Positions 36,148 through 44,730 are shown, counted from the stretch's first letter. The stretch: 64,000 bases of DNA from Aeromonas salmonicida subsp. salmonicida (GCF_001643305.1 NZ_LSGW01000070.1:1-64000); one strand, 5' to 3'. Numbers and translations: made by a program. The notes: generated by a model not told the origin, from the sequence alone.

Positions 36148-38646
36148 ATGAAACAGCAAGCCACTCAAATGATGTGGTTTTATGATCGACAACAGGAGCA
36201 GTGGAGCCTGTCCGATCATGCCTCTTACCAGCTTTGGCAAGGGGAGGGCGCACACCCCTGGGCCGGTCAGCTGGCTGCAGATGATGAACCCGGATTCTCC
36301 GATTTTCTCTCCAGACTCTATCACTCGCACCAACCGGCCCAGTTTATCGGCCATTTGAACGATGAAGAGGGGAGCGTGCGCCACGTGCTCTGGAGCGGTC
36401 AGTACATCCCCGCCCAGCAGGTTTGCTGTGGCTGGCTTGCGCCGCTCGATACCACCCGCAGCACCCCCTTGCCTGCCGAGTTATCCCAACAGCTTCCTCT
36501 GTTGCAAGACCCCCTGTTGGCCCAGCTGGCCCAGGCACTTTCCGCCAGAACCGGGCTCGATTTCTTCGATACCCTGGTCAATCAGCTTGCTCATATTCTG
36601 GTTGCGGATGCGGTCTGGCTGGCAGAGCGCACCGGCGGCGATCGCCTCAAGGTGCTGGCCTGTCACGGCATCGACCTCAAGGAGTACGAGCTCGCTGGCA
36701 TGCCCTGTCATCAGGTTTATCGGCGCGGTGAAGCCTGTGTGGTCACCCTTGAGGCCCATTGTCAGCTCAATCCCCAGCTAAAGGCGGGGCAGCGTTATTA
36801 CGCCCAGCCGCTGTTTGACCGAAATGGCCAGATCCTGGGTCATCTGGCCCTGCTTTTCTCCGGCGAGATTGAGATCCCCAATCTGGGCTCAGTACTGACC
36901 ATCTTCTCCGTGCGTATGGTGGCCGAGCTGGAGCGACTGCAGAGCGACGCCCAGTTGCGGCTCTCTGCGGTGGCGTTTGAAACTCATGAAGGCATTATCA
37001 TCACGGATCCTGATTTCAAGATCCTGCGGGTCAACCATGCCTTCAGCCAAATTACCGGTTTTGACAGCCAGCGGGTGATAGGTCTGCATCTGGGCAATGA
37101 GCTTTGGTCTGGGCTTGATGGCCTTGGCTACGAGCTCAATACCCTCAACCGCTGGCAGGGGGAGACTCAGCGCCTGCACCTCGATGGTCACACCTATCCC
37201 CAGTGGGAAATCGTCACGCCTGTGCAGGATGACAAAGGCGTTATCAGCCACTTCGTCATCTGCTTCGAAGACATCTCTGAGCGCAAAGCGGCTGAGCGCC
37301 GCATTCAGGATCTTGCCTATTACGACGAGCTGACCGGCCTGCCCAATCGCCGTCAGTTGCACGAAACCCTGGCGCAGGCATTCAGCGAAGCGAGCCGTGA
37401 CAACCTGATCGGGGCCCTGCTGTTCATCGATCTTGATCACTTCAAGACCATCAATGACTCCCTCGGTCACGCTACCGGCGACTGGCTGCTCAAGGAGGTA
37501 TCCAGCCGCCTCAAGCGATTGGTGCGTCAGGGGGACTGCCTGGCCAGACTCGGCGGTGACGAGTTCGTGCTGCTGCTGCCCTCCCTCTCGGCCAGCCCGC
37601 CTCAGGCGGAGATGCAGGCCGACCTCATCGCCGAGCGGCTCATCAGCGAGATTGCTGCGCCTTACAACCATGGTGTGCAGGTGCTGCACATAGGTGCCAG
37701 CGTCGGTATTACCCTCTTTCCTGGGCGTGAGCAGGGGGTGGATGACTTGCTCAAGCAGGCTGATACCGCCATGTATCAGGCCAAGTCGGCGGGCCGCAAG
37801 ACCCGGCGCTTCTTCGATGCCTCCATGCAGCAACAGGCGGATCGTCGCTTGCTCATTCATAACGAATTGCGCAATGCCTTGAGCCAGCAGGAGCTGACGC
37901 TCTATTACCAGCCCCAGCACATGGTGGAAGGAGGCGACATCATAGGTGTTGAGGCGCTGATCCGCTGGCAACCGCCGGGGAGGGCACTGGTCTCACCGGC
38001 CGAGTTCATTCCCATCGCCGAGGAGACGGACCTCATCGTCGACATCGGCAACTGGGTGCTGCACGAGGCGTGCGCCCAGTATGTGCTGTGGGAGGAAAAC
38101 GGCATCCATATCCCCCAGCTGTCGGTCAATGTGAGTGCCAAGCAGTTCCATGCCACCGATTTTGTCGAATGTATTCACGACGTACTGGCGGCGACCGGCA
38201 TGGACCCCGCCTGCCTGAATCTGGAGATCACGGAGTCGGTGGTGCTTGGGCATGCGGAAGACACCATCAGCAAGATGAGTGAGCTCAAGGCCATTGGCAT
38301 CAGCTTCGCCATCGATGACTTCGGTGCCGGCTACTCCTCCCTGAGTTACCTGAAACGGCTGCCGGCCGATGAGCTCAAGATCGACCGCTCCTTCATTCAG
38401 GACATTCCCAAGGATGGCGACAACATGGCCATCGTCGAGGCTGTCATCGCCATGGCGCGTCACATGGGGTTCAACGTGACGGCAGAGGGGGGGGAATCCC
38501 GCCAGCAGCTGGAGTTCCTGCAAGCTCAGGGCTGTCATTTCTATCAGGGTTACCTCGCCTCCAAGCCGCTGCCTGTGCCCTATCTGGAGCGCTATGTCCG
38601 GCGTCTGACCCACAACGACCATACCTGTGTGGTGGCAGAAAAATAG
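36148..38646 (+). CDS. GAF-like/PAS/GGDEF/EAL cyclic-di-GMP enzyme
   Basis: 832 residues, no membrane segments. Order: an unassigned N-terminus (1-115), a GAF-like region (about 120-270), PAS (about 275-395, with DISERK end), GGDEF (about 400-560, motif GGDEF 469-473), EAL (about 575-825, motif EALIRW from 602). EAL metal residues in NLEITES, DDFGAGYSS and ELKIDRSF are present. The usual AEGVET reads AEGGES here, encoded by a G8 run (38487-38494). Both activities are possible. Start ATG with GGAG upstream; promoter region shared with raiA. Confidence 0.9.
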   Translation: MKQQATQMMWFYDRQQEQWSLSDHASYQLWQGEGAHPWAGQLAADDEPGFSDFLSRLYHSHQPAQFIGHLNDEEGSVRHVLWSGQYIPAQQVCCGWLAPLDTTRSTPLPAELSQQLPLLQDPLLAQLAQALSARTGLDFFDTLVNQLAHILVADAVWLAERTGGDRLKVLACHGIDLKEYELAGMPCHQVYRRGEACVVTLEAHCQLNPQLKAGQRYYAQPLFDRNGQILGHLALLFSGEIEIPNLGSVLTIFSVRMVAELERLQSDAQLRLSAVAFETHEGIIITDPDFKILRVNHAFSQITGFDSQRVIGLHLGNELWSGLDGLGYELNTLNRWQGETQRLHLDGHTYPQWEIVTPVQDDKGVISHFVICFEDISERKAAERRIQDLAYYDELTGLPNRRQLHETLAQAFSEASRDNLIGALLFIDLDHFKTINDSLGHATGDWLLKEVSSRLKRLVRQGDCLARLGGDEFVLLLPSLSASPPQAEMQADLIAERLISEIAAPYNHGVQVLHIGASVGITLFPGREQGVDDLLKQADTAMYQAKSAGRKTRRFFDASMQQQADRRLLIHNELRNALSQQELTLYYQPQHMVEGGDIIGVEALIRWQPPGRALVSPAEFIPIAEETDLIVDIGNWVLHEACAQYVLWEENGIHIPQLSVNVSAKQFHATDFVECIHDVLAATGMDPACLNLEITESVVLGHAEDTISKMSELKAIGISFAIDDFGAGYSSLSYLKRLPADELKIDRSFIQDIPKDGDNMAIVEAVIAMARHMGFNVTAEGGESRQQLEFLQAQGCHFYQGYLASKPLPVPYLERYVRRLTHNDHTCVVAEK
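38487..38494 (+). repeat. G8 homopolymer in the EAL domain
   Basis: Eight G at the codons for AEGGES in the GGDEF-EAL gene. A one-base change would alter the last about 50 residues, removing the end of the EAL domain. Confidence 0.8.
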
Positions 38647-38749
38647 TATGGTGGGCGAGCTGTAGCCCTTGATGTTAACGGGTAGAATTAGTGGACATGA
38701 CACCACCGCCAGCGGGCGGTGGCATTGCTGCCCAATGGAGACGTCTTTG

Positions 38750-40666
38750 GTGAAAGCCGTGCAGGGAATCATATTATCGGCGCTGTTCGTGCCAGGACTT
38801 CTGATGCCAGTCGCGGCACAGACAATGGATCAGTCCCTCTATCGTCAGGCTTATGACGCAGTACGTGCCAACGATCAGGCTCGTTTCCAGCAAATTCGTG
38901 CCCGTTTGACCCATTATCCGCTGTTGCCCTATCTGGATTATTACCAGCTGGCCTTTCGGCCCGGGGCGGCAGACTATGACAAAGTAACCCGTTTCATTCG
39001 CGAACACGGCGATACGCCACAATCCAATCGCCTGGAGCGCAGCTACCTGACCCATCTGGCCCAGAGCCAGCAGTGGTCCCAGTTCCTGCGCTTCTACCCG
39101 GCCAAGCCGAGTTCCACCGATCTGCTCTGCATGCACTATCAGGCCCGCTACTACACGGGACAGCAGACCCAGGCCTTGCAGGAGGCGGGCAAGCTCTGGT
39201 TGAGCGGCCAATCCCGTCCCGATGCCTGTGCCCCTTTGTTCCAGCTCTGGCAGCAGGCCGGATTGCGCACTCAGGAGAAGGTCTGGACCCGCATGACCTT
39301 GGCGTTTGAAGCGGAAAACCCCAACCTGATCCGCCATCTGGGCGCCCAACTCGGCAGCGGCATGCGGCCTTACGCCGATCAGATGATCGCCTTGTTCGAG
39401 CAGCCTGCAAGGGCGATGAATCCGGCTTACTTTTCCACGGCAGCGCCCTCCCGGCGACTGCTGTCACTGGGACTGGCCCGTTATGCCAATCAGCAGCCCG
39501 AATCCGTGTTGCGCCAGCTTGCGCCAGCTCGCTCCCGCTTTGGTTTGACACCTGCCGAGGTGGCGCCGGTGGAGCGGGCTGTGGCCCGTCGCCTGCTGCT
39601 GGATCGATCCATTGCCCAGCGCAGTTGGGTGGATGCCACTGTCGTGCGGCTCGATGACCCGGATCTGCTGGAGCTCAGAGCCCGCCTTGCCATCTGGGAA
39701 CAGGACTGGCGCGGCCTCTCCGGTTGGGTCAAGCGCATGCCGATGGCCTTGCAGAAAGAGGACCGCTGGCGTTACTGGCTGGCCCGCTCGCTGGAAGTGC
39801 AGGGGCAGAAGAAACCGGCGCGGGATCTCTATCTGGAAACGGCCAACTTGCGCGGCTTCTATGGCTTCATGGCGGCTCAGCGTACCGGCGTGCCTTATCG
39901 CATCAAGAACCAGAGTGCCGGCACCAAGGTGCCTGACTGGCGTACCGCAACTCACCGCTGGCCCTTCCTGCTGCGGGTGCGTGAGCTGCTGGACATGAAC
40001 GAAATCACGGCGGCGCGCGCTGAGTGGGTCCACAACATGGATCGCAACCCGGTTGCCCAGCGCATCGAGTTCGGTCATATAGCGCTCAATCAGGGTTGGC
40101 ATGAGCTGGCTATTCTGGCCAGCATCCGCGCCGAAGCCTGGGATGCGATCGAGTTGCGTTTTCCCAAACCCTACAAGCAGACCTTCAGCCAGATGGCGCG
40201 GGAGCGCTCGGTCGATATGAGCCTGCTTTATGCGGTGTCGCGCCAGGAGAGCGCCCTCTACCCGCGGGCAGAATCGCCGGTGGGGGCGCGCGGCCTGATG
40301 CAGTTGATGCCGGGTACCGCCAAGGAGACCGCCAGCAAGCTGGGGGTGCCTTATCGCAATCCCGAGCAGTTGTTCGAGCCTACCCTGAATGTCAGGTTGG
40401 GGAGTGCCTACCTCAAGCGCTTGCTGGATGTGTATGACGGCAACCGTATTCTGGCGACGGCGGCTTACAACGCCGGGCCGGGGCGGGTGAAACGCTGGCG
40501 GGAGCAGAGCCGCAATCGGCCAATGGATGTCTGGGTCGAGAGCATCCCCTACAAGGAGACGCGCAACTATGTGCAGAATGTGCTGTCGTTCGATCTCATC
40601 TACCAGCACAAGCTGCAACAGCCGTTGCGCTTCATGTCCGAACGCGAGCTGAGTCACGCTTATTGA
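38750..40666 (+). CDS. slt: Soluble lytic murein transglycosylase
   Basis: 638 residues. A periplasmic Slt70-type enzyme making 1,6-anhydro-muropeptides. The GTG at 38750 has GGAG nine bases upstream and yields a signal peptide (MKAVQGIILSALFVPGLLMPVAA); the ATG at 38735 lacks a ribosome-binding site. An alpha-superhelical U-domain fills most of the protein. The SLT domain at the C-terminus has catalytic Glu500 in SRQESALYPRAES, then GLMQLMPGTAKE and AYNAGPGRVKRW. A GC hairpin at 38702-38722 lies just upstream. Confidence 0.93.
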   Translation: MKAVQGIILSALFVPGLLMPVAAQTMDQSLYRQAYDAVRANDQARFQQIRARLTHYPLLPYLDYYQLAFRPGAADYDKVTRFIREHGDTPQSNRLERSYLTHLAQSQQWSQFLRFYPAKPSSTDLLCMHYQARYYTGQQTQALQEAGKLWLSGQSRPDACAPLFQLWQQAGLRTQEKVWTRMTLAFEAENPNLIRHLGAQLGSGMRPYADQMIALFEQPARAMNPAYFSTAAPSRRLLSLGLARYANQQPESVLRQLAPARSRFGLTPAEVAPVERAVARRLLLDRSIAQRSWVDATVVRLDDPDLLELRARLAIWEQDWRGLSGWVKRMPMALQKEDRWRYWLARSLEVQGQKKPARDLYLETANLRGFYGFMAAQRTGVPYRIKNQSAGTKVPDWRTATHRWPFLLRVRELLDMNEITAARAEWVHNMDRNPVAQRIEFGHIALNQGWHELAILASIRAEAWDAIELRFPKPYKQTFSQMARERSVDMSLLYAVSRQESALYPRAESPVGARGLMQLMPGTAKETASKLGVPYRNPEQLFEPTLNVRLGSAYLKRLLDVYDGNRILATAAYNAGPGRVKRWREQSRNRPMDVWVESIPYKETRNYVQNVLSFDLIYQHKLQQPLRFMSERELSHAY

Positions 40667-40670
40667 GACG

Positions 40671-40693
40671 GCAGCCGCCCTGGCGGCTGCCCA
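40671..40693 (+). terminator. Hairpin after slt
   Basis: GGCAGCCGCC-CT-GGCGGCTGCC: a ten-base stem starting about 5 bases after the slt stop. Only a weak pyrimidine tract follows. Confidence 0.5.
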
Positions 40694-40749
40694 ATTCCCT
40701 TTCCTTCCCCAAAATGGTTATTATCCCACAAGGTTTTGTTACAAAAGGA

Positions 40750-40811
40750 AACCTGTCAGGTGATCGGGCGCCACGTCTTGGTCTGACAGGTTCGATATAA
40801 TCGCCCGATCA
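40750..40811. promoter_or_regulatory. Two interleaved perfect inverted repeats around a TATAAT box
   Basis: AACCTGTCAG (40750-40759) mirrors CTGACAGGTT (40783-40792), and TGATCGGGCG (40761-40770) mirrors CGCCCGATCA (40802-40811). A consensus TATAAT (40796-40801) sits between the last two arms, about 45 bases before the GalR-like gene. They could be operators around the promoter or, if transcribed from upstream, a pseudoknot. Confidence 0.6.
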
Positions 40812-40845
40812 ACACAGACAGGCTTCCCCAACAAAGGAATTGATA

Positions 40846-41844
40846 GTGGCAACGATTAAAGACGTTTCTCGGTTGGCCAATGTGTCCATTTCAACTGTGT
40901 CGCGGGTGATCAACAACACGGCACAAGTGGCACCAGAAAAGCGTGTGGCCGTATTGGCGGCCATGAAGGAACTGAATTTTCGTCCCAACAGTTTTGCCCA
41001 GGCGCTGGTCAGCAAGCGATCCAACTGCATCGGCGTACTGGTAGGGGACCTGTGTGGTGGCCCCTTTTTCGCCCAGATGATGCGCGGCATCGAGACCATG
41101 GTCGACAAGGCGGACAAATTCACCATCGTCATGTCCGGCAACCATGATGCGGCACGTGAGCGTCATGCCATTCAGGCGCTGCTGCAGCGCCAGTGCGATG
41201 CCTTGATTTTGCACAGCAAGGCACTGCCGGACGAGGAGCTGAGCGAACTGGTGGCAGGCAATACCCCCATTGTCTTCATCAACCGACAGGTACCGGGTGC
41301 AGAGGATCGCTGTGTCTGGCTGGATAACCAGGCTGGTATTACCACAGCGTGTCAGCATCTGCTGGATGCCGGGCATAGCAAGATTGCCTTCGTGACCTCG
41401 GATGACGAAGAGTTTGTGGATGGCTTGCAGCGGATGGCGGGTTACCGCTACGCCCTGCAACGGGCGGGCATCGAGCTGGATCCAGCGCTGATTGGCCGTG
41501 CCTTCGCCGATGAAAATGGCGGTTATGTGGCCATGGGCGAGCTGCTGGAGCGGGGCGTAGAGTTCACTGCCGTGCTCGGTTTCAACGACGCCATGGTGGC
41601 GGGAGCCATCTCCTGCCTGCTGGAGCGTGGCTACAAGATCCCGCAGCAGATCTCTGTGGTGGGTTTTGATGACATCCCTTATGCCCGTTACATCTATCCC
41701 AAGCTCACGACAGTGCGCTATCCCATCGAGGAGATGGGCGGCCGAGCTGCCGAGCTGGCCTTGCGTCTGCTGGATCACAAGCCGGTCGACGGACTGACGC
41801 TCAAGTTCGAAGCAGAACTGGTCAGTCGCGAATCTGTCGCCTGA
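40846..41844 (+). CDS. GalR/LacI-family transcriptional regulator
   Basis: 332 residues from the GTG at 40846 (AAAGGA seven bases upstream); a TTG at 40840 is less likely. The N-terminal helix-turn-helix ATIKDVSRLANVSISTVSRV and hinge (RPNSFAQALVSKRSN) are followed by a periplasmic-binding-like sugar domain. Several features recall GalR/GalS (GVLVGDLCGGPFFAQMM, INRQVPGAEDRC, FDDIPYARYIYPKLTTVRYP). The effector is unknown, since no sugar genes adjoin it. A LacI-type operator (41899-41914) lies just downstream. Confidence 0.88.
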   Translation: MATIKDVSRLANVSISTVSRVINNTAQVAPEKRVAVLAAMKELNFRPNSFAQALVSKRSNCIGVLVGDLCGGPFFAQMMRGIETMVDKADKFTIVMSGNHDAARERHAIQALLQRQCDALILHSKALPDEELSELVAGNTPIVFINRQVPGAEDRCVWLDNQAGITTACQHLLDAGHSKIAFVTSDDEEFVDGLQRMAGYRYALQRAGIELDPALIGRAFADENGGYVAMGELLERGVEFTAVLGFNDAMVAGAISCLLERGYKIPQQISVVGFDDIPYARYIYPKLTTVRYPIEEMGGRAAELALRLLDHKPVDGLTLKFEAELVSRESVA

Positions 41845-41851
41845 TGAGATG

Positions 41852-41879
41852 AAATTGGCCCTGAATGGGCCAATTTTTC
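41852..41879 (+). terminator. Terminator after the GalR-like gene
   Basis: AAATTGGCCC-TGAAT-GGGCCAATTTTT: a ten-base stem with a T5 tract, 8 bases after the stop codon. Confidence 0.92.
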
Positions 41880-41898
41880 ACTGACTCCGCATTAAAAA

Positions 41899-41914
41899 TT
41901 GAAACCGTTTTCAG
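41899..41914. promoter_or_regulatory. LacI/Cra-type operator
   Basis: TTGAAACCGTTTTCAG: near-palindrome TGAAAC-CG-TTTTCA with the central CG typical of LacI-family operators. It also resembles the Cra (FruR) site TGAANC. It lies 20 bases beyond the terminator of the GalR-like gene and upstream of the folded RNA at 41975-42087. Confidence 0.55.
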
Positions 41915-41974
41915 AAATCCTTTTCAACTGTGATCCGCTTCAAAGCTTTTTGGCCAGCCTGCCACTAGCATAGG

Positions 41975-42087
41975 CCCCACGAATTAGGAGCCTGCGCTCC
42001 CGATTTTCCCGCTGTGGGAGGTAACTGGTCAATCCAGCTATTTCCTTCGTTACTTTCGACGGTCATCATGGATGGCCGTTTTTTTTT
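41975..42087 (+). ncRNA. Candidate structured leader or small RNA
   Basis: Several helices can form in order: CCCAC (41976-41980) with GTGGG (42014-42018), enclosing GGAG/CTCC (41987-41990, 41997-42000); CTGG/CCAG (42025-42028, 42034-42037); then a 9-bp stem (42059-42067 with 42071-42079) followed by nine T. It ends 16 bases before the SDR gene, so it is either an attenuator leader or a free small RNA. I do not recognise a known family. Confidence 0.5.
42059..42087 (+). terminator. Terminator immediately upstream of the SDR gene
   Basis: ACGGTCATC-ATG-GATGGCCGT (one G-T pair) followed by T9. It is a strong intrinsic terminator in front of, not behind, a coding sequence. Confidence 0.88.
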
Positions 42088-42103
42088 GCCAGGATTTTTG
42101 CCA

Positions 42104-42916
42104 ATGACAACAGAATGCAGGAACCAGACGGGAATAGTGGGAGCCGGTTGGCTGGGGTTGCCGCTGGCGCGGGCGTTGCAGGCGCAAGGCAAGGCCGTGG
42201 TAGTGACGGTCAGCTCGGCCGAGAAGGCCGAGCGCTTGACCGCCGAAGGCGTGAAGGCCTGGCCACTGCAGCTGTCGGCCCGGTTGGATGCTTTGCCGCT
42301 GGTCTGCCGCGAGTTGGTGATCTGCGTGCCACCGAGCAAGACGGAGGATTACCCTGCGGCCATCGCCCGGTTATGCCAGCGGGCAAGAGCTGCGGGTGTG
42401 CAGAGAGTGCTGTTCGTCAGCGCCACTTCGGTATGGGCGCCAGGGCAGGGGGAAGGGGAGCCGCCCAGACCCGGCCACGCCAGAGGGGAGCGAATGCTCG
42501 CAGCCGAGCAGGCTGTGTTGACCGCCGGTTTTGAGTGCGCCATGGTGCTGCGCCCCGCCGGTCTTTACGGCCCGGATCGCCATCCCGGTCGTTTTCTGGC
42601 GGGCAAGACTCTCGATGGCGGAGCCCAAGCGGTAAACCTGGTGCATCTGGATGATGTGGTGGCGGCTTGTCAGCTGATGCTGACGCACGCAGAAAACGGG
42701 GACGCCTATAACCTGAGCGCTCCCGTGCATCCGCGCCGCGAGCAGTTCTATCCATTTGCGGCGCGCCTGCTCGGCTTGCCGGCACCCAGCTTCATCGAAC
42801 CTGCCGGGACCTTTGCCCCCATCGAGGGCCAGCTTATCTGCCTGCGCCTCGGTTTTAGCTACCGCTGGCCCGATCCGGCCCACTGGTTTGCCGAGCAGGC
42901 CGCACTGGGTCACTGA
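42104..42916 (+). CDS. NAD(P)-dependent SDR / epimerase-like protein (YeeZ type)
   Basis: 270 residues from the ATG at 42104 (AGGA nine bases upstream). The Rossmann motif GIVGAGWLGLPLARAL (about 8-23) is of the atypical extended SDR type, with a serine/threonine-rich active site (VSATSVWAPG) and LRPAGLYGPDRHPGRFLAG. The classical YxxxK is not evident, as in YeeZ-like atypical SDRs. The substrate is unknown. It is directly preceded by a strong terminator, suggesting attenuation. Confidence 0.8.
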   Translation: MTTECRNQTGIVGAGWLGLPLARALQAQGKAVVVTVSSAEKAERLTAEGVKAWPLQLSARLDALPLVCRELVICVPPSKTEDYPAAIARLCQRARAAGVQRVLFVSATSVWAPGQGEGEPPRPGHARGERMLAAEQAVLTAGFECAMVLRPAGLYGPDRHPGRFLAGKTLDGGAQAVNLVHLDDVVAACQLMLTHAENGDAYNLSAPVHPRREQFYPFAARLLGLPAPSFIEPAGTFAPIEGQLICLRLGFSYRWPDPAHWFAEQAALGH

Positions 42917-43008
42917 GGCTGCCTAGCCTTCGTTCAATTGTGTTTCCCTGCCGGGTAACATGCGGCTCCAAAGGCCCATTTTGGCTGAGAACGCAGGGCA
43001 ATTGAGGT

Positions 43009-43037
43009 TTGCCAAGGCGGGGCTCGCCCCCTATCAT
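43009..43037 (+). promoter_or_regulatory. Probable yciA promoter
   Basis: TTGCCA (43009-43014), 17-base spacer, TATCAT (43032-43037), giving a start near 43045, about 20 bases before the yciA ATG. A small ATCATG/CATGAT hairpin overlaps the start. Confidence 0.55.
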
Positions 43038-43065
43038 GCCGCCATTCATGATAGAGAGAGCGGTA

Positions 43066-43464
43066 ATGATGGTAGATACAAAACGTCACCCTGACGGGGA
43101 ACTGTTGCTGAGAACCCTGGCGATGCCAGCCGATACCAACCCCAATGGCGATATCTTCGGGGGCTGGATCATGTCCCAGATGGATATAGGTGGGGGCATC
43201 ATGGCCAAGGAGCTGGCAAAAGGACGTATTTGTACCGTTTCCGTCGAAGGCATGACCTTTCACAGCCCGGTCAAGGTCGGGGATGTGGTGTGCTGCTACG
43301 GGCGTTGCCTGAAGATTGGCCGCAGCTCCATGCGTCTGAAGCTGGAGGTCTGGGTCAAGCCGGTGCTGCGCGCCAACGAGGCTCAGCGTTACTGCGTGAC
43401 CGAGGGGATTTTCACCTATGTTGCCATCGACGAGCAGGGTAAATCCCGTCCGGTACCCGTCTGA
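43066..43464 (+). CDS. yciA: Acyl-CoA thioesterase YciA
   Basis: 132 residues, as in E. coli. A hotdog-fold hydrolase of broad acyl-CoA specificity. The catalytic segment MPADTNPNGDIFGGWIMSQMDIGG contains the conserved Asn and Asp; SVEGMTFHSPVKVGDVV follows. The start at 43066 (GAGAG upstream) or 43069 matches the family; longer in-frame starts run into the promoter. The gene stands alone. Confidence 0.94.
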   Translation: MMVDTKRHPDGELLLRTLAMPADTNPNGDIFGGWIMSQMDIGGGIMAKELAKGRICTVSVEGMTFHSPVKVGDVVCCYGRCLKIGRSSMRLKLEVWVKPVLRANEAQRYCVTEGIFTYVAIDEQGKSRPVPV

Positions 43465-43470
43465 TCCGGC

Positions 43471-43688
43471 TCAGACAAGTCGGGCGTTGATGATGGATAT
43501 TTCCTGCTCAAAGCCGGTTTTTTGCCGTATCATGCGTTCCAGCATCTCTTCAGAGCCGACACACTGCTCGGTGTCGAACAGGCAGAGATGGGATCCCGTC
43601 TGATCTGATAGACGGTGGAAAGCTCCACTTGATGACAATTTCCTTGTTGATCATAAAATGTCACGCTGTACTGGTGCTGTCTCGCCAT
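43471..43688 (-). pseudogene. Small gene frameshifted by a 5-bp tandem duplication
   Basis: From the ATG at 43688 (AAGGA 8 bases upstream) the frame reads MARQHQYSVTFYDQQGNCHQ and continues to VYQ, then meets CTGATCTGAT (43600-43609, plus strand). Removing one CTGAT unit restores an open frame to a TGA at 43471, giving about 70 residues ending EQEISIINARLV. As it stands, translation goes out of frame and stops early. I do not recognise the family. It is either a recent pseudogene, a phase-variable gene or a sequence error. Confidence 0.6.
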
Positions 43689-43799
43689 CGTTGAATTCCT
43701 TCTGGATGAGCCTGGCCGGACACGGACTATGAGCCTAGTCGGCAGCGGTGACGTTTGTGATGGTCATGACACAATGCAGAGGCAGGTGGTTGTTAGCCA

Positions 43800-44645
43800 A
43801 TGAAAAATAGTTATCGCATTCTGGGTACGTCGCTGTTGACGTTGGGGTTGGTTGGCTGTTTCGAGGTACCGGATCAGGATCATATGATCACGGCGCAGGG
43901 CATCATTCCCGGCGTCAACTGCCAGAAGCCGCCACTGGTGGCGCTGGCCTCCACCGCCTTGCCCCGCGAGTTTGGCATCACAGTCTGGAACCTCTACAAA
44001 GGTCAGCGTAAAAACTGGCGCGAGGGGCTGGACGAGTATGCCAAATCCCAGGATCTGGTGTTGTTGCAGGAGTCGGCGACTCGTCCGGACATGCTGGACT
44101 GGCTCAAGGCCGGTGAGTTTCAGTGGCAACAGTTGCAAGCCTTTACGCAGGGCGGCGTTTCATTTGGCGTCATGACGGTTGCCAAAACGCCACAGGCCTT
44201 CGTCTGCGGCGTTCGTTCTCCCGAGCCTCTGCTACGCATTCCAAAATCTGGTCTGGTCAGCCTGTACCCCTTGCAGGGCGATCCTGACGGTGTGCTGGTG
44301 GTAAACCTGCATGCGGTCAACTTCGAACTGGGCATGGCCACCTTCCGCGAACAGCTCAATGACCTGACGGCTCTCATTCGCCGTCATCAGGGGCCCGTCA
44401 TTCTGGCCGGAGATTTCAACACCTGGAGCGACAAGCGGGAATTCTGGTTGAACAAGCTGGTGGGGGAGCTGGGGTTGCAGGAAGCCATTCCTGTGCCGGA
44501 TCTGCGCCGTACCGCATTTGGCCGTCCGCTGGATCATCTCTATTACCGCAATCTGGATCTGGTGGAAGTGAGCAGCCCGGCCACCGATGCCTCGGATCAC
44601 AATCCCATCATGGCGCGCTTTTCGGCCCAGGCCATCACTCCCTGA
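43800..44645 (+). CDS. yafD: YafD-type endonuclease/exonuclease/phosphatase protein
   Basis: 281 residues. The N-terminus has a lipoprotein-like signal (LGTSLLTLGLVGC, Cys20). The EEP fold shows ITVWNLYKGQRKNW, LVLLQESA (metal Glu), VNLHAVNF, LAGDFNTWSDKRE (catalytic Asp and Asn) and ASDHNPIMARF (His). The substrate is unknown. Gene order yafD-mltD-gloB-yafS-rnhA-dnaQ is that of E. coli, which supports the name. It is convergent with mltD. Confidence 0.88.
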   Translation: MKNSYRILGTSLLTLGLVGCFEVPDQDHMITAQGIIPGVNCQKPPLVALASTALPREFGITVWNLYKGQRKNWREGLDEYAKSQDLVLLQESATRPDMLDWLKAGEFQWQQLQAFTQGGVSFGVMTVAKTPQAFVCGVRSPEPLLRIPKSGLVSLYPLQGDPDGVLVVNLHAVNFELGMATFREQLNDLTALIRRHQGPVILAGDFNTWSDKREFWLNKLVGELGLQEAIPVPDLRRTAFGRPLDHLYYRNLDLVEVSSPATDASDHNPIMARFSAQAITP

Positions 44646-44678
44646 TGGATGTTCCCGGATAAGAGCAGCAAGACTTGA

Positions 44679-44716
44679 TAAAAAAACACCCCGCACTTGG
44701 CGGGGTGTTTTTTTAT
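44679..44716. terminator. Bidirectional terminator yafD/mltD
   Basis: AAAAAACACCCCGC-ACTTG-GCGGGGTGTTTTTTT: a stem of about 14 bp with A and T tracts on both sides, between convergent genes. Confidence 0.93.
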
Positions 44717-44730
44717 GGAGTGGTGAACAA

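Noticed and set aside
40750..40811. Calling the interleaved repeats a riboswitch pseudoknot
   Set aside because: A consensus -10 box lies within the element, so the main transcript probably starts near or after its end; the RNA form would need read-through from upstream.
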